Shown here: positions 30,681 to 40,166 of the stretch, piece after piece
How positions within the stretch are numbered: position 1 is the stretch's first letter
Layout of the letters: the number at the start of each line of letters is the position of its first letter
Origin: Arenimonas maotaiensis
GTDB taxonomy: Bacteria > Pseudomonadota > Gammaproteobacteria > Xanthomonadales > Xanthomonadaceae
NCBI RefSeq assembly: GCF_014638745.1
Contig: NZ_BMFO01000001.1
Coordinates: 434,001-498,000, forward strand
Length of the DNA: 64,000 bases
Direction of reading: 5' to 3'
Translations under genes and position numbers: made by a program
Notes under the pieces: generated by a model
Databases searched by the model: none
What the model saw: only the letters and a program-made list of their open reading frames with translations
What the model was told of the DNA's origin: nothing

Positions 30681-31475
30681 TCAAGTCCCGGCCGGCGCAT
30701 CATCGCAAACATCGCTGGCCTCAAGACAATCAGCACGGACCTTGACGGTGCTTCGGATGCCGCGGGTGAACGTACCGTCGGTCGACTGGCGCAACTGGCC
30801 CTGCAGGTCGATGCCGATTTCGCGCATGGTGACGGCTGTAGAAGTTGCGGTTTTAGCCTGCACGATATAGCCGCTGGTGTCGAGCGTGAAACCGGTGATG
30901 TTGACTAAGCGCGGATCCGAGAGCGGACACCAACCAGCACTGGAGCAGCTGGCCGGGTAGCTAGTGTAATCCGGGGCGGCACCGCCACAAGTAGGCGTTA
31001 TACCACTGGCACTTTCAGCCACCTCCAGTACACCGACATCCACACCATCAACTTCACGCACAACACGCCGAATTGCACGGATTTCGCCGTTGGCGAGATC
31101 TATCGAGCCAAAGGTTCCGCCAGCACGATCATAGGCATAAATTACGCATCCCTCATCATCCGCACTATCGCCATCGTCAGCCGCATTATTCTCAATATAG
31201 ATGTAGGAGAAACGCGAGACGACTGGGTTATTTATTGGCGAGGCGGCGATGAAACCCGCTTGGCTCTGGTCGTAACCGGCACGGCGGAGTTCACGCGAGA
31301 CGAAATCCATCGAGTTGCGCAGCTCTTGGCTCAAGCGGGTCGATTGCACGTATTCGGAATTGGCGGTCAGGCTGGACAGCGTGAAGGCAAGCACGGCGCC
31401 GACCACGATCAGGCCGATCGCCAGCGCGATCATCAATTCGACCAGGCTCAGGCCTCGGGAATGTTTACGGTTCAT
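30681..31475 (-). CDS. pilW: Minor pilin PilW
   Basis: A 264-residue minor pilin that helps prime type IV pilus assembly. Class III signal MNRKHSRG, cleavage before Leu9, Glu13 at mature position 5 (LSLVE), a long pilin helix, and the PilW pattern SMDFVSRELRRAGY after the helix. The C-terminal half contains four cysteines. The DNA for residues ~70-200 is much poorer in G+C than the surroundings. GAGGAA upstream supports the start. Confidence 0.85.
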   Translation of the reverse strand: MNRKHSRGLSLVELMIALAIGLIVVGAVLAFTLSSLTANSEYVQSTRLSQELRNSMDFVSRELRRAGYDQSQAGFIAASPINNPVVSRFSYIYIENNAADDGDSADDEGCVIYAYDRAGGTFGSIDLANGEIRAIRRVVREVDGVDVGVLEVAESASGITPTCGGAAPDYTSYPASCSSAGWCPLSDPRLVNITGFTLDTSGYIVQAKTATSTAVTMREIGIDLQGQLRQSTDGTFTRGIRSTVKVRADCLEASDVCDDAPAGT

Positions 31476-31487
31476 GCGGCCCGTTCC

Positions 31488-32060
31488 TCAGCAGCGGCGG
31501 TTGGTGAATTGCGGGATTTTCGAGCCGGCATCGGACGGCTCGCAGGTCACGGCGCGGCCGAACACGTTGACGCGGACATCCAAGCGGTAATCCGGGCCGT
31601 CGGCCGGCGCCCGGAGCTCCCAGAAGCCGTCGTCGTTCACGGCACCGCGTTTGGGATCGATGACGATGAAGTCGTCGCCGTTGTTGCCGATGCCATCGGG
31701 CGCCCTGACCCGGCGCCACTCAGCCTGATCGGCCGGGTAAGTGGCCACATCGCAGGCATCGGCCGTGAAGCAGTCGCAGGCATCGGTGTCGCCGGTGTCA
31801 TCGGCGATGGCCGCGCCCAGGCAGAATTGGTCGCCGTCACGCACCAGACCGACCTTCACCGGCTGATTGCGCTTCAGGGCCTCGAAACGGGCGTTGGCCC
31901 AGAAACTGACCACTTGGTCGGAAGCGCCGCGCAGGGCGCTGCGCTGGCGCGTTTCGTTGAAGCTCGGGATGGCGACCATCAGGCCGATCGCCAAGACGGC
32001 CACCGCGACCATCAGTTCGATAAGAGAGAATCCCCGCATCCGGGAGCGGAATTCGTGCAC
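31488..32060 (-). CDS. fimT: Minor pilin of the FimT/GspH type
   Basis: A 190-residue first gene of the operon. The signal is MHEFRSRMRG, cleaved before Phe11; Glu15 is mature Glu5 (FSLIE). GspH/FimT domain after the helix; several cysteines (ACDCFTADAC) near residue 115. The start is taken as GTG 32060 because GGGGAAG sits just upstream; ATG 32039 would give a shorter leader without a site. It probably plays the priming role of FimU/FimT. Confidence 0.82.
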   Translation of the reverse strand: MHEFRSRMRGFSLIELMVAVAVLAIGLMVAIPSFNETRQRSALRGASDQVVSFWANARFEALKRNQPVKVGLVRDGDQFCLGAAIADDTGDTDACDCFTADACDVATYPADQAEWRRVRAPDGIGNNGDDFIVIDPKRGAVNDDGFWELRAPADGPDYRLDVRVNVFGRAVTCEPSDAGSKIPQFTNRRC

Positions 32061-32226
32061 GATGCTTCCCCAAGCCGTTTTCACACGCGTCCACTATGCC
32101 GCAAGCCGCCGCCGCCGGCAACCGCCGGCCGATGGACGGCCGATTCGGCCGATGAACTGCACGCCGACGATTGCATTCGGCAGGGGAAATTGGCATTCTG
32201 GAGGCCGGTTCAACGGGGAACAGGCC

Positions 32227-32646
32227 ATGCGCAACAAGGGATTCACACTGATCGAACTGCTCGTGGTGATCGCCATCGTCGGCATCCTGGCCGTCATCGC
32301 CATCCCCAGCTTCACTGAACAGGTGGCCAAGAGCCGGCGTGCGGAAGCCGTCCGCATCCTCGGCGACATGCAACTGCGGCAGGAGCGATGGCGCGCCAAC
32401 CACACTACATATGGCACATGCGACCAACTGGTTGCCCCGTCAACCTGCGCTACGTACAACGCGACAATACCGCATTACTCGATCAGCGTTACCGGCAACT
32501 CCACCACCGGCCATACGCTGACGGCAACCCGCAAAGGCGCGCAAAGCGGCGACCGCTGCGGCAACTTCGTACTGACGGTGAGCAACGGCGTCGCCACCAA
32601 GTCGCTCAGCGGCGGCTCGAACACCAGCAACTGCAACTGGCCGTGA
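32227..32646 (+). CDS. pilE: PilE-like minor pilin
   Basis: A 139-residue pilin. Class III signal MRNKG, cleavage before Phe6, Glu10 as mature Glu5 (FTLIELLVVIAIVGILA), then a C-terminal domain with Cys near 65, 74, 112 and at the end, suggesting a disulfide-bound D-region. GGGGAACAGG precedes the start. It is divergent from the minor-pilin operon and ends one base before the convergent ppnN gene. It resembles PilE of the minor-pilin clusters more than the major pilin PilA, judged by context. Confidence 0.82.
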   Translation: MRNKGFTLIELLVVIAIVGILAVIAIPSFTEQVAKSRRAEAVRILGDMQLRQERWRANHTTYGTCDQLVAPSTCATYNATIPHYSISVTGNSTTGHTLTATRKGAQSGDRCGNFVLTVSNGVATKSLSGGSNTSNCNWP

Positions 32647-32647
32647 G

Positions 32648-34045
32648 TCAGCGCACCACCCGGTAACAGGGCTGGTATTCGCCGGAGATCTTCATCCGGC
32701 GCTGGGCCACGAACGAGGCCAGCAGCTCGTCCAGCGCATGCATGATCTCCACGTCGCCTGAAATCGCGAACGGGCCGTCGCGCTCGATGCTCTTCATCGC
32801 ATGCTCCTTGACGTTGCCGGCGACGATGCCCGAAAAGGCCCGGCGCAGGTCGGCCGCCAATTCGTGCCGCGGCTGGTCACGGTGCAGACGCAGGCCGGCC
32901 ATCGCCTCGTGCGTCGGCTCGAACGGCTTCTGGAAGGCCAGCGGCACGCTCAGCGACCAGTTGAAGAAGAACGCGTCGCGCTCGCGGATGCGCTGCTCGC
33001 GAACGGCCTTCACGCCCTTGCTCATCAGCTTGGCCACGCGCTCGGCGTCATCGACCACGATGGTGTAGTACTTGGCCGCATCCTCGCCGAGCACCAGGCG
33101 GATGAAACGGTCCAGGTGCTCGAAATACGCGGCGGCGCACTCCGGTCCCGTCAGGATGAGCGGCAGCGAGATGCCGGCGTTGTCCGGATGCATCAGCAGG
33201 CCGAGCAGGTACAGGATCTCCTCGGCGGTGCCGACGCCGCCCGGGAAGGCGATGATGCCGTGTCCCAGGCGCACGAAGGCCTCCAAGCGCTTCTCGATGT
33301 CGGGCATGACGACCAGTTCGTTGACGATCGGGTTCGGCGACTCGGCCGCGATGATGCCCGGCTCGGTGATGCCGATGTAGCGGTTCTGGATCCGGCGCTG
33401 CTTGGCGTGGGCGATGGTGGCGCCCTTCATCGGACCCTTCATCGCGCCGGGGCCGCAGCCGGTGCAGATGTCGAGCGCGCGCAGGCCGAGCTCGTAGCCG
33501 ACCTTCTTGGTATAGAGGTATTCCTCGCGCATGATCGAGTGCCCGCCCCAGCACACCACCAGGTTCGGGTCGATGTTGGGCCGCAGCACGTTGGCGTTGC
33601 GCAGGATCTCGAACACCGCGCTGGTGATGCCGGCGTTGGTGTCGAGCCGGAACAGCTCGCTGGACTGGATCTCGTTCGAGGTGTAGGCGATGTCGCGGAC
33701 GACCGCGAACAGCAGGTCGGCCACGCCGTAGATCAGGTGGCCGTCGACGAAGGCGGTGGCCGGCGCGTTCCTGAGATCGAGCTTGATGCCGCGGTCGAGC
33801 TGCAGCACCTCGATGTCGAAATCCGGATAGCGCACCTGCGCGGCGCGCGGGTCGTCGGATTCGGTGCCGGTGGTCAGCACGGCCAGCGCGCAGCGGCGAA
33901 GCGTCTCGTGCAGGCCGCCCTTGCTGATGTCGCGCAGACGGGTCAGCTCCTCGCGCGAGAGCACGTCCATGCCGGTCGCGGCCTCGCCGTAGCGGCGGTG
34001 CGGCGGGGAGATCTGGCAGCTGATGGTGGGGCTTTTCTGGTTCAT
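32648..34045 (-). CDS. ppnN: Nucleotide 5'-monophosphate nucleosidase PpnN
   Basis: A 465-residue enzyme of the LOG/YgdH family that cleaves purine and pyrimidine nucleoside monophosphates to base and ribose 5-phosphate; in E. coli it is stimulated by (p)ppGpp. The LOG core shows CTGCGPGAMKGPMKGA and the phosphate-binding FPGGVGTAEEILYLLG. N- and C-terminal flanking domains are present, so it is full length like E. coli PpnN (454 residues), unlike the short LOG proteins. Confidence 0.88.
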   Translation of the reverse strand: MNQKSPTISCQISPPHRRYGEAATGMDVLSREELTRLRDISKGGLHETLRRCALAVLTTGTESDDPRAAQVRYPDFDIEVLQLDRGIKLDLRNAPATAFVDGHLIYGVADLLFAVVRDIAYTSNEIQSSELFRLDTNAGITSAVFEILRNANVLRPNIDPNLVVCWGGHSIMREEYLYTKKVGYELGLRALDICTGCGPGAMKGPMKGATIAHAKQRRIQNRYIGITEPGIIAAESPNPIVNELVVMPDIEKRLEAFVRLGHGIIAFPGGVGTAEEILYLLGLLMHPDNAGISLPLILTGPECAAAYFEHLDRFIRLVLGEDAAKYYTIVVDDAERVAKLMSKGVKAVREQRIRERDAFFFNWSLSVPLAFQKPFEPTHEAMAGLRLHRDQPRHELAADLRRAFSGIVAGNVKEHAMKSIERDGPFAISGDVEIMHALDELLASFVAQRRMKISGEYQPCYRVVR

Positions 34046-34104
34046 CGTTCGGTAGGTCTCGGGTGGTCCATCAGCATACGGTTTTGCCGGTGAATAGGCA
34101 AAGA

Positions 34105-34130
34105 AAAACCGGCCCGAAGGCCGGTTTTCC
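34105..34130 (-). terminator. Terminator of the Oar-like receptor gene
   Basis: AAAACCGGCC and GGCCGGTTTT form a 10-bp stem with a four-base loop; the minus strand continues TTTCTTT. It lies 22 bases after the receptor stop. Confidence 0.8.
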
Positions 34131-34151
34131 CTGGCACAAGCGCGGGTTCTA

Positions 34152-37100
34152 TCAGAACTCGTACTTGACGGTGACTTGCGCCGCCCACTGCGATTCGCCG
34201 CCGTTCTGACGGGTCACGAAGTCCTCGACGCGGCCGGTGATGCCGTAGACGTAATTGCCGTTGGCATCCAGACCCATGTAGTCGACGAAGCTGCGCGACA
34301 GGCCGCCGGCGGAGCTGAACGCGATTTCGTCGATACGGCCCCACTTCTTGTTCAGCAGGTTGCCGACGTTCAGGATGTCGAGGGTCAGCGTGGCCTTGTT
34401 GCCGTCGAAGAAGCCCGGCAGCTCCTGGCTGACGCGGACGTCGAAGGTGTTGGTCCACGGCGCGAAGGCGGCGTTGCGCGGCACGAAGGTGCCGGCGTAC
34501 TTGTCCAGGCCGTATTGCTCGGCGATGGCCCAGAACGCGGCCTCGGCCTGCACGGCGGTCGTGCTGCCCGGGCCCTTGAACACCACTTCGCCGGAACCGA
34601 CGCCGACCGGGATGTACAGCAGGTCGTTGCTGTTGCCGTCGCCGTTCAGGTCGTTGTTGTAGATCCAGCTGTACGGCTTGCCTTTGCGGCCTTCATAGAA
34701 CAGGCCGAAGCGGGTGGCGTACTCGCCGAAGAAGTTGTGCTTCCAGTTCAGCGAACCCGTGAAGCGATCCTTGACCAGATAAGCCGAGTTGGCGGCCACT
34801 TCCTCGTTGGCGTTGAACACCGAGACCGAGTTCCAGTTGGAGTTGGCGACCGAGGAGGTCAGCGGACTGACTTCGGTGGCCTTGGTGTTGGTGAAGCCCA
34901 GGCTCCAATCCAGTTCGTCGAAGGCACGGCCCGAGAAGGACACGGTGAAGGCTCCGCCGCCGCCCTTGCCGGTGCGTTCGGCCAGCAACACGTTGTTGAA
35001 GCTGCGGTTGCTCAGGGCGCGGGTACGGGACTGGCCCGACGGTGCGCCGCAGGCGCCGCTGGTGTTGGTGGACAGAGAGCCGCTGGCGTTGTAGCTGTAG
35101 CAGGCCGAGCTGTAGGCGACCGGATGGTAGAACAGGTCACGGCCATCGACGCCCTGCAAGGTCGGCGCGCCGAGGTTCAGGTGCTTGTAGAAGATGCCGT
35201 CCTCGACGATGGTGCGGACGTATTCCAGCGACATGGTGACGCCGCCGGCCAGCTCCTGCTCGAACGCCAAGTTGGCTTTCCAGACCGACGGCTGGGCCAA
35301 GTCCGGCGACAGGAAGTCGACGTTCGGCGCCGGCGGGGTACCCGCGATGCTCGGCTGGTTGCCGGTGTCCGGGCTGAAAAAGCCGTCAGTACGCGGACAG
35401 GCACTGGAGCCGGTGCCCGAGCAGCTGACGATGCCGGTGGTCACGCCGGTGTTGGAATACGGATTCGACAGCCAGACGTTGGCGGCGGCGCCTTCGAACA
35501 GGCCGAAACCGCCGCGGACCTGCATCGGGCGCTCGGAATCGAAGGTATAGTTGAAGCCGACGCGCGGCTGGAACAGGCTGTTGCCGTCCAGAGTGTGCGA
35601 GTTGTCGTAGCCGAAGCCGCCGGTGGCACGCGTGGTGGTGCCGGTCTGCGGAGTGGTCTGACCGGTCACGGAACCGGCAACCGGCGCGGCGGCGGCAGCG
35701 GCGTTGTAGGTCGGCTCGACGCCCATCGACTTGCGGTCGATGCGCGCGCCGAAGTTCAGGGTCAGATTGGTGTTGACCGCCCAAGTGTCCTGCAGGAACA
35801 GGCCGAGGTTCTGGTAATCCCAGTTGGCCACACCATCGTTCAGGTCATAACCCGGGAGGCCGATTTGCACGGCGTAGCTGAGCGGACGGCCGCGGCGGAA
35901 ATTCTCCAGCATGGCGGCGGTGTACTGGCTGCGGGTCAGGGCGCTGCAGCTGAAGTTGCCGAGGCCGGTCAGGGCGGCGTCGCTGTAGGTGAAGGTGGCG
36001 GACGCGTTGATGCAATCGAAGGTGTAGTTGCCGCGGGTATCCTGCAGGAAGGCGTTGTAGACCTCGTTGTCGTCGTAGTCGAAGCCGAACTTCAGCTGGT
36101 GGTCGCCCAGGAACCAGTTGGCGGCGCCGTAGTAGTTCCAGGTCTCGGTGGCCAGGTCGTTGAAGTGGCGGCTCCGCTCGGTGCCGAAGATCAGGCCGGC
36201 CGACGTGCTGCTGAAGGTCGGGGAACCGCTCGGCAGGGCGCCGGTGAAGTTCAGACGGATCTGCGGCAGGTCGGAGTTGTTGACCGGGGCGCTGTTGTAG
36301 TCGCGGAACGACGCCTTGAACTCGGTGGAGAAATTATCGGTCCAGTCGGAGAACAGCTGGCCGACCCAGGTTTCGATGCTCTTGGCCTGGGTGTACCAGT
36401 GCGAGCTCAGCGACATGGCGAAGCCGCCGCTGGTGAAGTTGCTCGGGTACAGCGGCTCGTTCTGCTCGGTCTTGCTCCAACGCAGGCTGGCGCGGTGCTT
36501 CTCGCCCAGGTTGGCGTCGATCTTGATCAGGGAGTCCTTGACCTTCAGTTCGGCGGCGGCGGCATCGGCGGTGCCGATGTCCATGCCCCAGGTGGCGGAG
36601 GCGATGCTAGTGGCCGCGGCGATTTCGTCGTCGGTCAGCGGCACGTTGAAGCGGTCGCTGCCGATCGGGCCGGCGGCCGGACCGCCGCGGGTGCTGGTCA
36701 GCTCTTCATAGGCGGCGAAGAAGAACAGGGTGTCCTTGACGATCGGACCGCCGAAGGTGAAGCCCTTGGTGGTTTCCTCGAACGCCGGCGGATCGATGTA
36801 GCTGTCGGTCGAGCGGATGTAGCGGTCGCCCGCGCCGTTGTCGTCGCGGTACACGTAGTAGACCGAGCCCTTGAATTCGTTGGTGCCGGACTTGGTGACG
36901 GCGTTGATGTTGGCGCCGGTGTAGCCCTTCTGGGTCACGTCGTAGTTGGAGATGTTGATCTGCACGGACTCGATGGCGTCGATCGAAATCGGCTGCTTGG
37001 CGGTCGGCAGGTTGTTGGCCTCCAGGCCGAAGGTGTCGTTGGTGGCGACCGAGTCGATGGTGATCGAGTTGAAGCGGGAGTTCTGGCCGCCGACCGAAAT

Positions 37101-37637
37101 TTCGCCGCGTTCCTTGTCGGTCTGCGACAGGCGCGGATCCAGGCGGGCGTAATCCTGCAGGTTGCGTTGGATCGAGGCGAAGGAGTTCAGCTGTTCGCCG
37201 CTGATGTTGGTGCCGGCGCCCATCTTGTCGGCGCTGAACACTTCCGAACCCACGGCCACGCCGGTCACTTTCACGGTGTCGAGCACTTTCGGACCGCCCA
37301 GCGAGGCGTCGAGCGACTTGGTCTCGGCCAGCTGCAGGTAGACGTTGTCGCGGGTCTCGGTCACGCCGTCCTTGGTGATGGTGATGGTGTACGGGCCGCC
37401 CACGCGCAGGCCGCGCGAGATATAACGGCCGCCGGCATCGGTGACCGCCGTGCTGACCGAACCGGATTCAATGTGCTTGATGGTCACGGTAGCGCCGGCC
37501 ACCGGCTTGCCTTCGGTGCCGGTGATTTGGCCGCCGAGGGCGGACGAGGTGTTCTGGGCCAGAACCGGGGAGGCCGACAAGGCCACGGCAAGAGCCATGG
37601 AAAGCTGCGAAATCCGGACGCGTTTGGAAGAATTCAT
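34152..37637 (-). CDS. Oar-like TonB-dependent outer-membrane protein
   Basis: A 1161-residue receptor of the Oar type. Signal peptide 1-27 (ends LAQ); a carboxypeptidase-regulatory-like beta-sandwich, residues ~30-110 (LGGQITGTEGKPVAGATVTI); a plug domain (ISVGGQNSRFNSITIDS, INAVTKSGTNEFKGS); and a long barrel ending QVTVKYEF. Related proteins handle peptides, chitin-related or unknown ligands; nothing around it points to a substrate. It is monocistronic with an AT-rich region upstream (37638-37768) that should hold its promoter, though no clear -35 was found. Confidence 0.85.
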   Translation of the reverse strand: MNSSKRVRISQLSMALAVALSASPVLAQNTSSALGGQITGTEGKPVAGATVTIKHIESGSVSTAVTDAGGRYISRGLRVGGPYTITITKDGVTETRDNVYLQLAETKSLDASLGGPKVLDTVKVTGVAVGSEVFSADKMGAGTNISGEQLNSFASIQRNLQDYARLDPRLSQTDKERGEISVGGQNSRFNSITIDSVATNDTFGLEANNLPTAKQPISIDAIESVQINISNYDVTQKGYTGANINAVTKSGTNEFKGSVYYVYRDDNGAGDRYIRSTDSYIDPPAFEETTKGFTFGGPIVKDTLFFFAAYEELTSTRGGPAAGPIGSDRFNVPLTDDEIAAATSIASATWGMDIGTADAAAAELKVKDSLIKIDANLGEKHRASLRWSKTEQNEPLYPSNFTSGGFAMSLSSHWYTQAKSIETWVGQLFSDWTDNFSTEFKASFRDYNSAPVNNSDLPQIRLNFTGALPSGSPTFSSTSAGLIFGTERSRHFNDLATETWNYYGAANWFLGDHQLKFGFDYDDNEVYNAFLQDTRGNYTFDCINASATFTYSDAALTGLGNFSCSALTRSQYTAAMLENFRRGRPLSYAVQIGLPGYDLNDGVANWDYQNLGLFLQDTWAVNTNLTLNFGARIDRKSMGVEPTYNAAAAAAPVAGSVTGQTTPQTGTTTRATGGFGYDNSHTLDGNSLFQPRVGFNYTFDSERPMQVRGGFGLFEGAAANVWLSNPYSNTGVTTGIVSCSGTGSSACPRTDGFFSPDTGNQPSIAGTPPAPNVDFLSPDLAQPSVWKANLAFEQELAGGVTMSLEYVRTIVEDGIFYKHLNLGAPTLQGVDGRDLFYHPVAYSSACYSYNASGSLSTNTSGACGAPSGQSRTRALSNRSFNNVLLAERTGKGGGGAFTVSFSGRAFDELDWSLGFTNTKATEVSPLTSSVANSNWNSVSVFNANEEVAANSAYLVKDRFTGSLNWKHNFFGEYATRFGLFYEGRKGKPYSWIYNNDLNGDGNSNDLLYIPVGVGSGEVVFKGPGSTTAVQAEAAFWAIAEQYGLDKYAGTFVPRNAAFAPWTNTFDVRVSQELPGFFDGNKATLTLDILNVGNLLNKKWGRIDEIAFSSAGGLSRSFVDYMGLDANGNYVYGITGRVEDFVTRQNGGESQWAAQVTVKYEF

Positions 37638-37768
37638 GAGTGATTACCCGTTTTGTAGGTGAATGGCGAATGACTGCTACAGGGAAGCTGTATGACTACC
37701 CGCTGAACTACGGCGGAATTTTACCACCGAATGTTAATTTTATGTATGTTTTATGACAGGAAAATGAC

Positions 37769-38362
37769 TTACGAGGCGCTGTTCAGGTAGGCCCTGATGC
37801 CGTCCATCAGCATCTGCACCGAAATCGCCACCAGCAACATGCCCATCAGGCGCTCCAGGGCCACCAGAACCCGGGTTCCCAACACCTTATAGAGGTAGGT
37901 CGCGGACAGCAGGATCAGCGCCGTGCCGAACCAGGCCAAGGCCAGGGCCAGAGTCCAGTCGCCCATCCGGCCGGGATCCTGGCTGCCGAACAGCATCACC
38001 GCCGCCATGGCCGAGGGGCCGGCCACCATCGGAATGGCCATCGGTACGATGAACGGCTCGCCGCCCTCGCCTTCGCCGAACATGCCTTCTGGGCTGGGGA
38101 AGATCATTTTCAGGCCGATCAGGAATAGGATGATGCCGCCGGCGATGGACACCGACTCCTGGCGCAGATGCATGGCCTCAAGCACGTATTTGCCGCCCCA
38201 GAGGAAGCCCAGCAACACGAAAAAGGCGATCAGCAGCTCGCGCACCAGCACCACGCGTTGGCGCGTTTTCGGCAAGGGCTTGAGCAGGCTCAGGAATACC
38301 GGGATATTGCCCAGCGGATCCATGATCAGGAACAGCAGCAGCGCGGCGGATACGGTTTCCAT
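37769..38362 (-). CDS. MarC/YhgN-family membrane protein
   Basis: A 197-residue inner-membrane protein with six predicted spans. Signature FLIMDPLGNIPVFLSLL at the start and AIPMVAGPSAMA in the middle are typical of the MarC family, whose transport function is still unclear. It begins three bases after the reductase stop, so the order grxD-reductase-marC is one operon. Confidence 0.85.
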   Translation of the reverse strand: METVSAALLLFLIMDPLGNIPVFLSLLKPLPKTRQRVVLVRELLIAFFVLLGFLWGGKYVLEAMHLRQESVSIAGGIILFLIGLKMIFPSPEGMFGEGEGGEPFIVPMAIPMVAGPSAMAAVMLFGSQDPGRMGDWTLALALAWFGTALILLSATYLYKVLGTRVLVALERLMGMLLVAISVQMLMDGIRAYLNSAS

Positions 38363-38365
38363 GGC

Positions 38366-39112
38366 TTATCGGATCTGGTCGGGGCGAAGGATGCGGCCGC
38401 GGTCGGCGATGCCGGCGGCGGACAGCAGATGGACGCAGGCCGGCGCGTACACCGAGGCCTCGGGGCAATCAGTGGCGGCCTCTTCGACATACGCCCGGGC
38501 GCGGATGCTGGTGCGCATCGGGCCCGGCTGCAGGGCGGCGACCCGGACCACGGAGTCCTCGGTCTCGTCGTGCAGCATCGACACCAGCCCTTCCAGGCCG
38601 GCCTTGGCGATGCCGTAGGCGCCCCAATAGGCTTTGTTGACGCGGCGCAGGTCCTCGGCCACGAACACCACCGCGGCGTCGCCGGATTGGCGCAGCACCG
38701 GCAGGCAGGCCTGGGTCAGCAGCCAGGGCGCGGTCAGGTTGACGTGGATCTGGGTGACGAACTCTTCCGGACTGGTGGTTTCCAGCGGACGCAGGCCGGA
38801 GAAATCGGCCGCGCAATGCAGGATGCCGTGCAGACCGCCCAATTCGGCCGCGATTTTGTCGGCCATGGCCTCGTAATCGGCCGGGTCGGCGCCGCGCATA
38901 TCAAGCGGATACAGGGCCGGCTCCGGGCCGATCTTCTTGATGGCGTCGTACACCCGATTGAGCTTAGGCACTTTCTTGCCGAGCAGCACCACCGTGGCGC
39001 CGGCCGCGGCGGCGGCCTTGGCTGCCGCCTCGCCCAAGCCGCCATAGGCACCCGTGACCAGGATGACCCGGCCGGCCAGGCAGTCCGGTGTGGGCGTCGG
39101 CAGCGGGCTCAT
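38366..39112 (-). CDS. YciK-like short-chain oxidoreductase
   Basis: A 248-residue SDR protein. Nucleotide-binding TGAYGGLG near residue 21; the catalytic Tyr/Lys pair is probably in YGIAKAG; the usual NNAG is replaced by HCAA and the catalytic Ser region reads VFVAEDLRR, as in the YciK branch, whose activity is not well defined. ATGA overlaps the grxD stop by four bases, so the two are translationally coupled. Confidence 0.8.
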   Translation of the reverse strand: MSPLPTPTPDCLAGRVILVTGAYGGLGEAAAKAAAAAGATVVLLGKKVPKLNRVYDAIKKIGPEPALYPLDMRGADPADYEAMADKIAAELGGLHGILHCAADFSGLRPLETTSPEEFVTQIHVNLTAPWLLTQACLPVLRQSGDAAVVFVAEDLRRVNKAYWGAYGIAKAGLEGLVSMLHDETEDSVVRVAALQPGPMRTSIRARAYVEEAATDCPEASVYAPACVHLLSAAGIADRGRILRPDQIR

Positions 39113-39438
39113 GCCGCTTTTTGCGCGTCCGCCACCATCGCGGCCAGATCGCCGCTTTCGAACAGCTCCAAGGTGATGTCGCAGCCGCCGATCAGCTCGC
39201 CGTTGATGAACAGCTGCGGGAAAGTCGGCCAGTCGGAATAGCGCGGCAGGTTGGCGCGGATTTCCGGGTCCTCCAACACGTTGACGGTGTGCATCTGGGC
39301 GCCGACGGCCTTCAGCGCCTGCACGGTGCGCGAGGAAAAGCCGCACATCGGGAACTGCGGCGTGCCTTTCATGAACAGCACGATGGGCGCGCTGGTGATT
39401 TCGGCTTTGATGCGGTCGTTGATGGGATTGGTGGACAT
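39109..39438 (-). CDS. grxD: Monothiol glutaredoxin, CGFS type
   Basis: A 109-residue Grx4-type protein that carries [2Fe-2S] clusters for delivery to target proteins. Cys32 in MCGFSSRTV is the cluster ligand; WPTFPQLFINGELIGGCDI is the glutathione-binding region. It is divergent from sodB, so an iron-sulfur and an iron-superoxide function share one intergenic region of about 100 bases. Confidence 0.93.
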   Translation of the reverse strand: MSTNPINDRIKAEITSAPIVLFMKGTPQFPMCGFSSRTVQALKAVGAQMHTVNVLEDPEIRANLPRYSDWPTFPQLFINGELIGGCDITLELFESGDLAAMVADAQKAA

Positions 39439-39536
39439 GCGGTGCTCCGAGGGTTTCGAGGGAATACATCCCGTTCACTAACGAGGTAGAATTATAAGCC
39501 CTATTGCCCCACCACGGATCAACCCGGAGAACCCCC

Positions 39537-40115
39537 ATGGCCATCGAACTGCCCGCCCTGCCCTACGACCGTACCGCGCTTGAACCGCACATCTCGGCCG
39601 AAACCATCGACTACCACTACTCCAAGCACCACCAGACCTACGTCACCAACCTGAACAACCTGATCGCCGGTACCGAATTCGAGAGCGCCGACCTGGAAAC
39701 CATCGTGCGCAAATCGCAGGGCGGCCTGTTCAACAACGCCGCCCAGGTCTGGAACCACACCTTCTACTGGAACTGCCTGAAACCGAACGGCGGCGGCGCA
39801 CCGACCGGCAAGCTGGCCGAGGCCATCGATGCCGCGTTCGGTAGCTTCGAGGCATTCAAGGCCGAATTCACCAAGACCGCCATCGGCACCTTCGGTTCCG
39901 GCTGGGCCTGGCTGGTGCAGCGCACGGACGGCAGTCTGGCCTTGGTCAGCACCTCCAACGCCGCCACCCCGCTGACCGGCGCCGATAAGCCGCTGCTGAC
40001 CTGCGACGTCTGGGAACACGCCTATTACGTGGACTACCGCAACGCCCGCCCGAAATACGTGGAAGCGTTCTGGAACCTGGTCAACTGGGATTTCGTCGCC
40101 GCCCAGATGGCGTGA
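39537..40115 (+). CDS. sodB: Iron superoxide dismutase
   Basis: A 192-residue cytoplasmic enzyme that converts superoxide to hydrogen peroxide and oxygen. Metal ligands His27, His74, Asp157 and His161 ([13 protein letters not shown]) are all present. Gln70 in NNAAQVWNH marks the iron rather than the manganese type. CGGAGA lies nine bases before the ATG. Confidence 0.94.
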   Translation: MAIELPALPYDRTALEPHISAETIDYHYSKHHQTYVTNLNNLIAGTEFESADLETIVRKSQGGLFNNAAQVWNHTFYWNCLKPNGGGAPTGKLAEAIDAAFGSFEAFKAEFTKTAIGTFGSGWAWLVQRTDGSLALVSTSNAATPLTGADKPLLTCDVWEHAYYVDYRNARPKYVEAFWNLVNWDFVAAQMA

Positions 40116-40126
40116 TGCCGCGATGC

Positions 40127-40151
40127 GGGGGCGAACACATAGGTTCGCCCC
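40127..40151. repeat. REP-like palindromic element after sodB
   Basis: GGGGCGAAC and GTTCGCCCC form a perfect 9-bp stem with a six-base loop, 11 bases after the sodB stop, followed by TACAG. The GTAGGGGCGAACC pattern recalls intergenic REP elements in many proteobacteria. No second copy was noticed in this window. Confidence 0.4.
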
Positions 40152-40166
40152 TACAGCGGTTATGAC

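Noticed and set aside
32061-32226. Sigma-54 promoter for the pilin genes
   Set aside because: A TTGCA follows a GCAC but the spacing is about three bases too long for the -24/-12 pattern.
34176-37643. Long plus-strand frame opposite the Oar-like receptor
   Set aside because: Same shadow effect; the receptor's signal peptide, plug and C-terminal aromatic residue fix the minus strand as coding.
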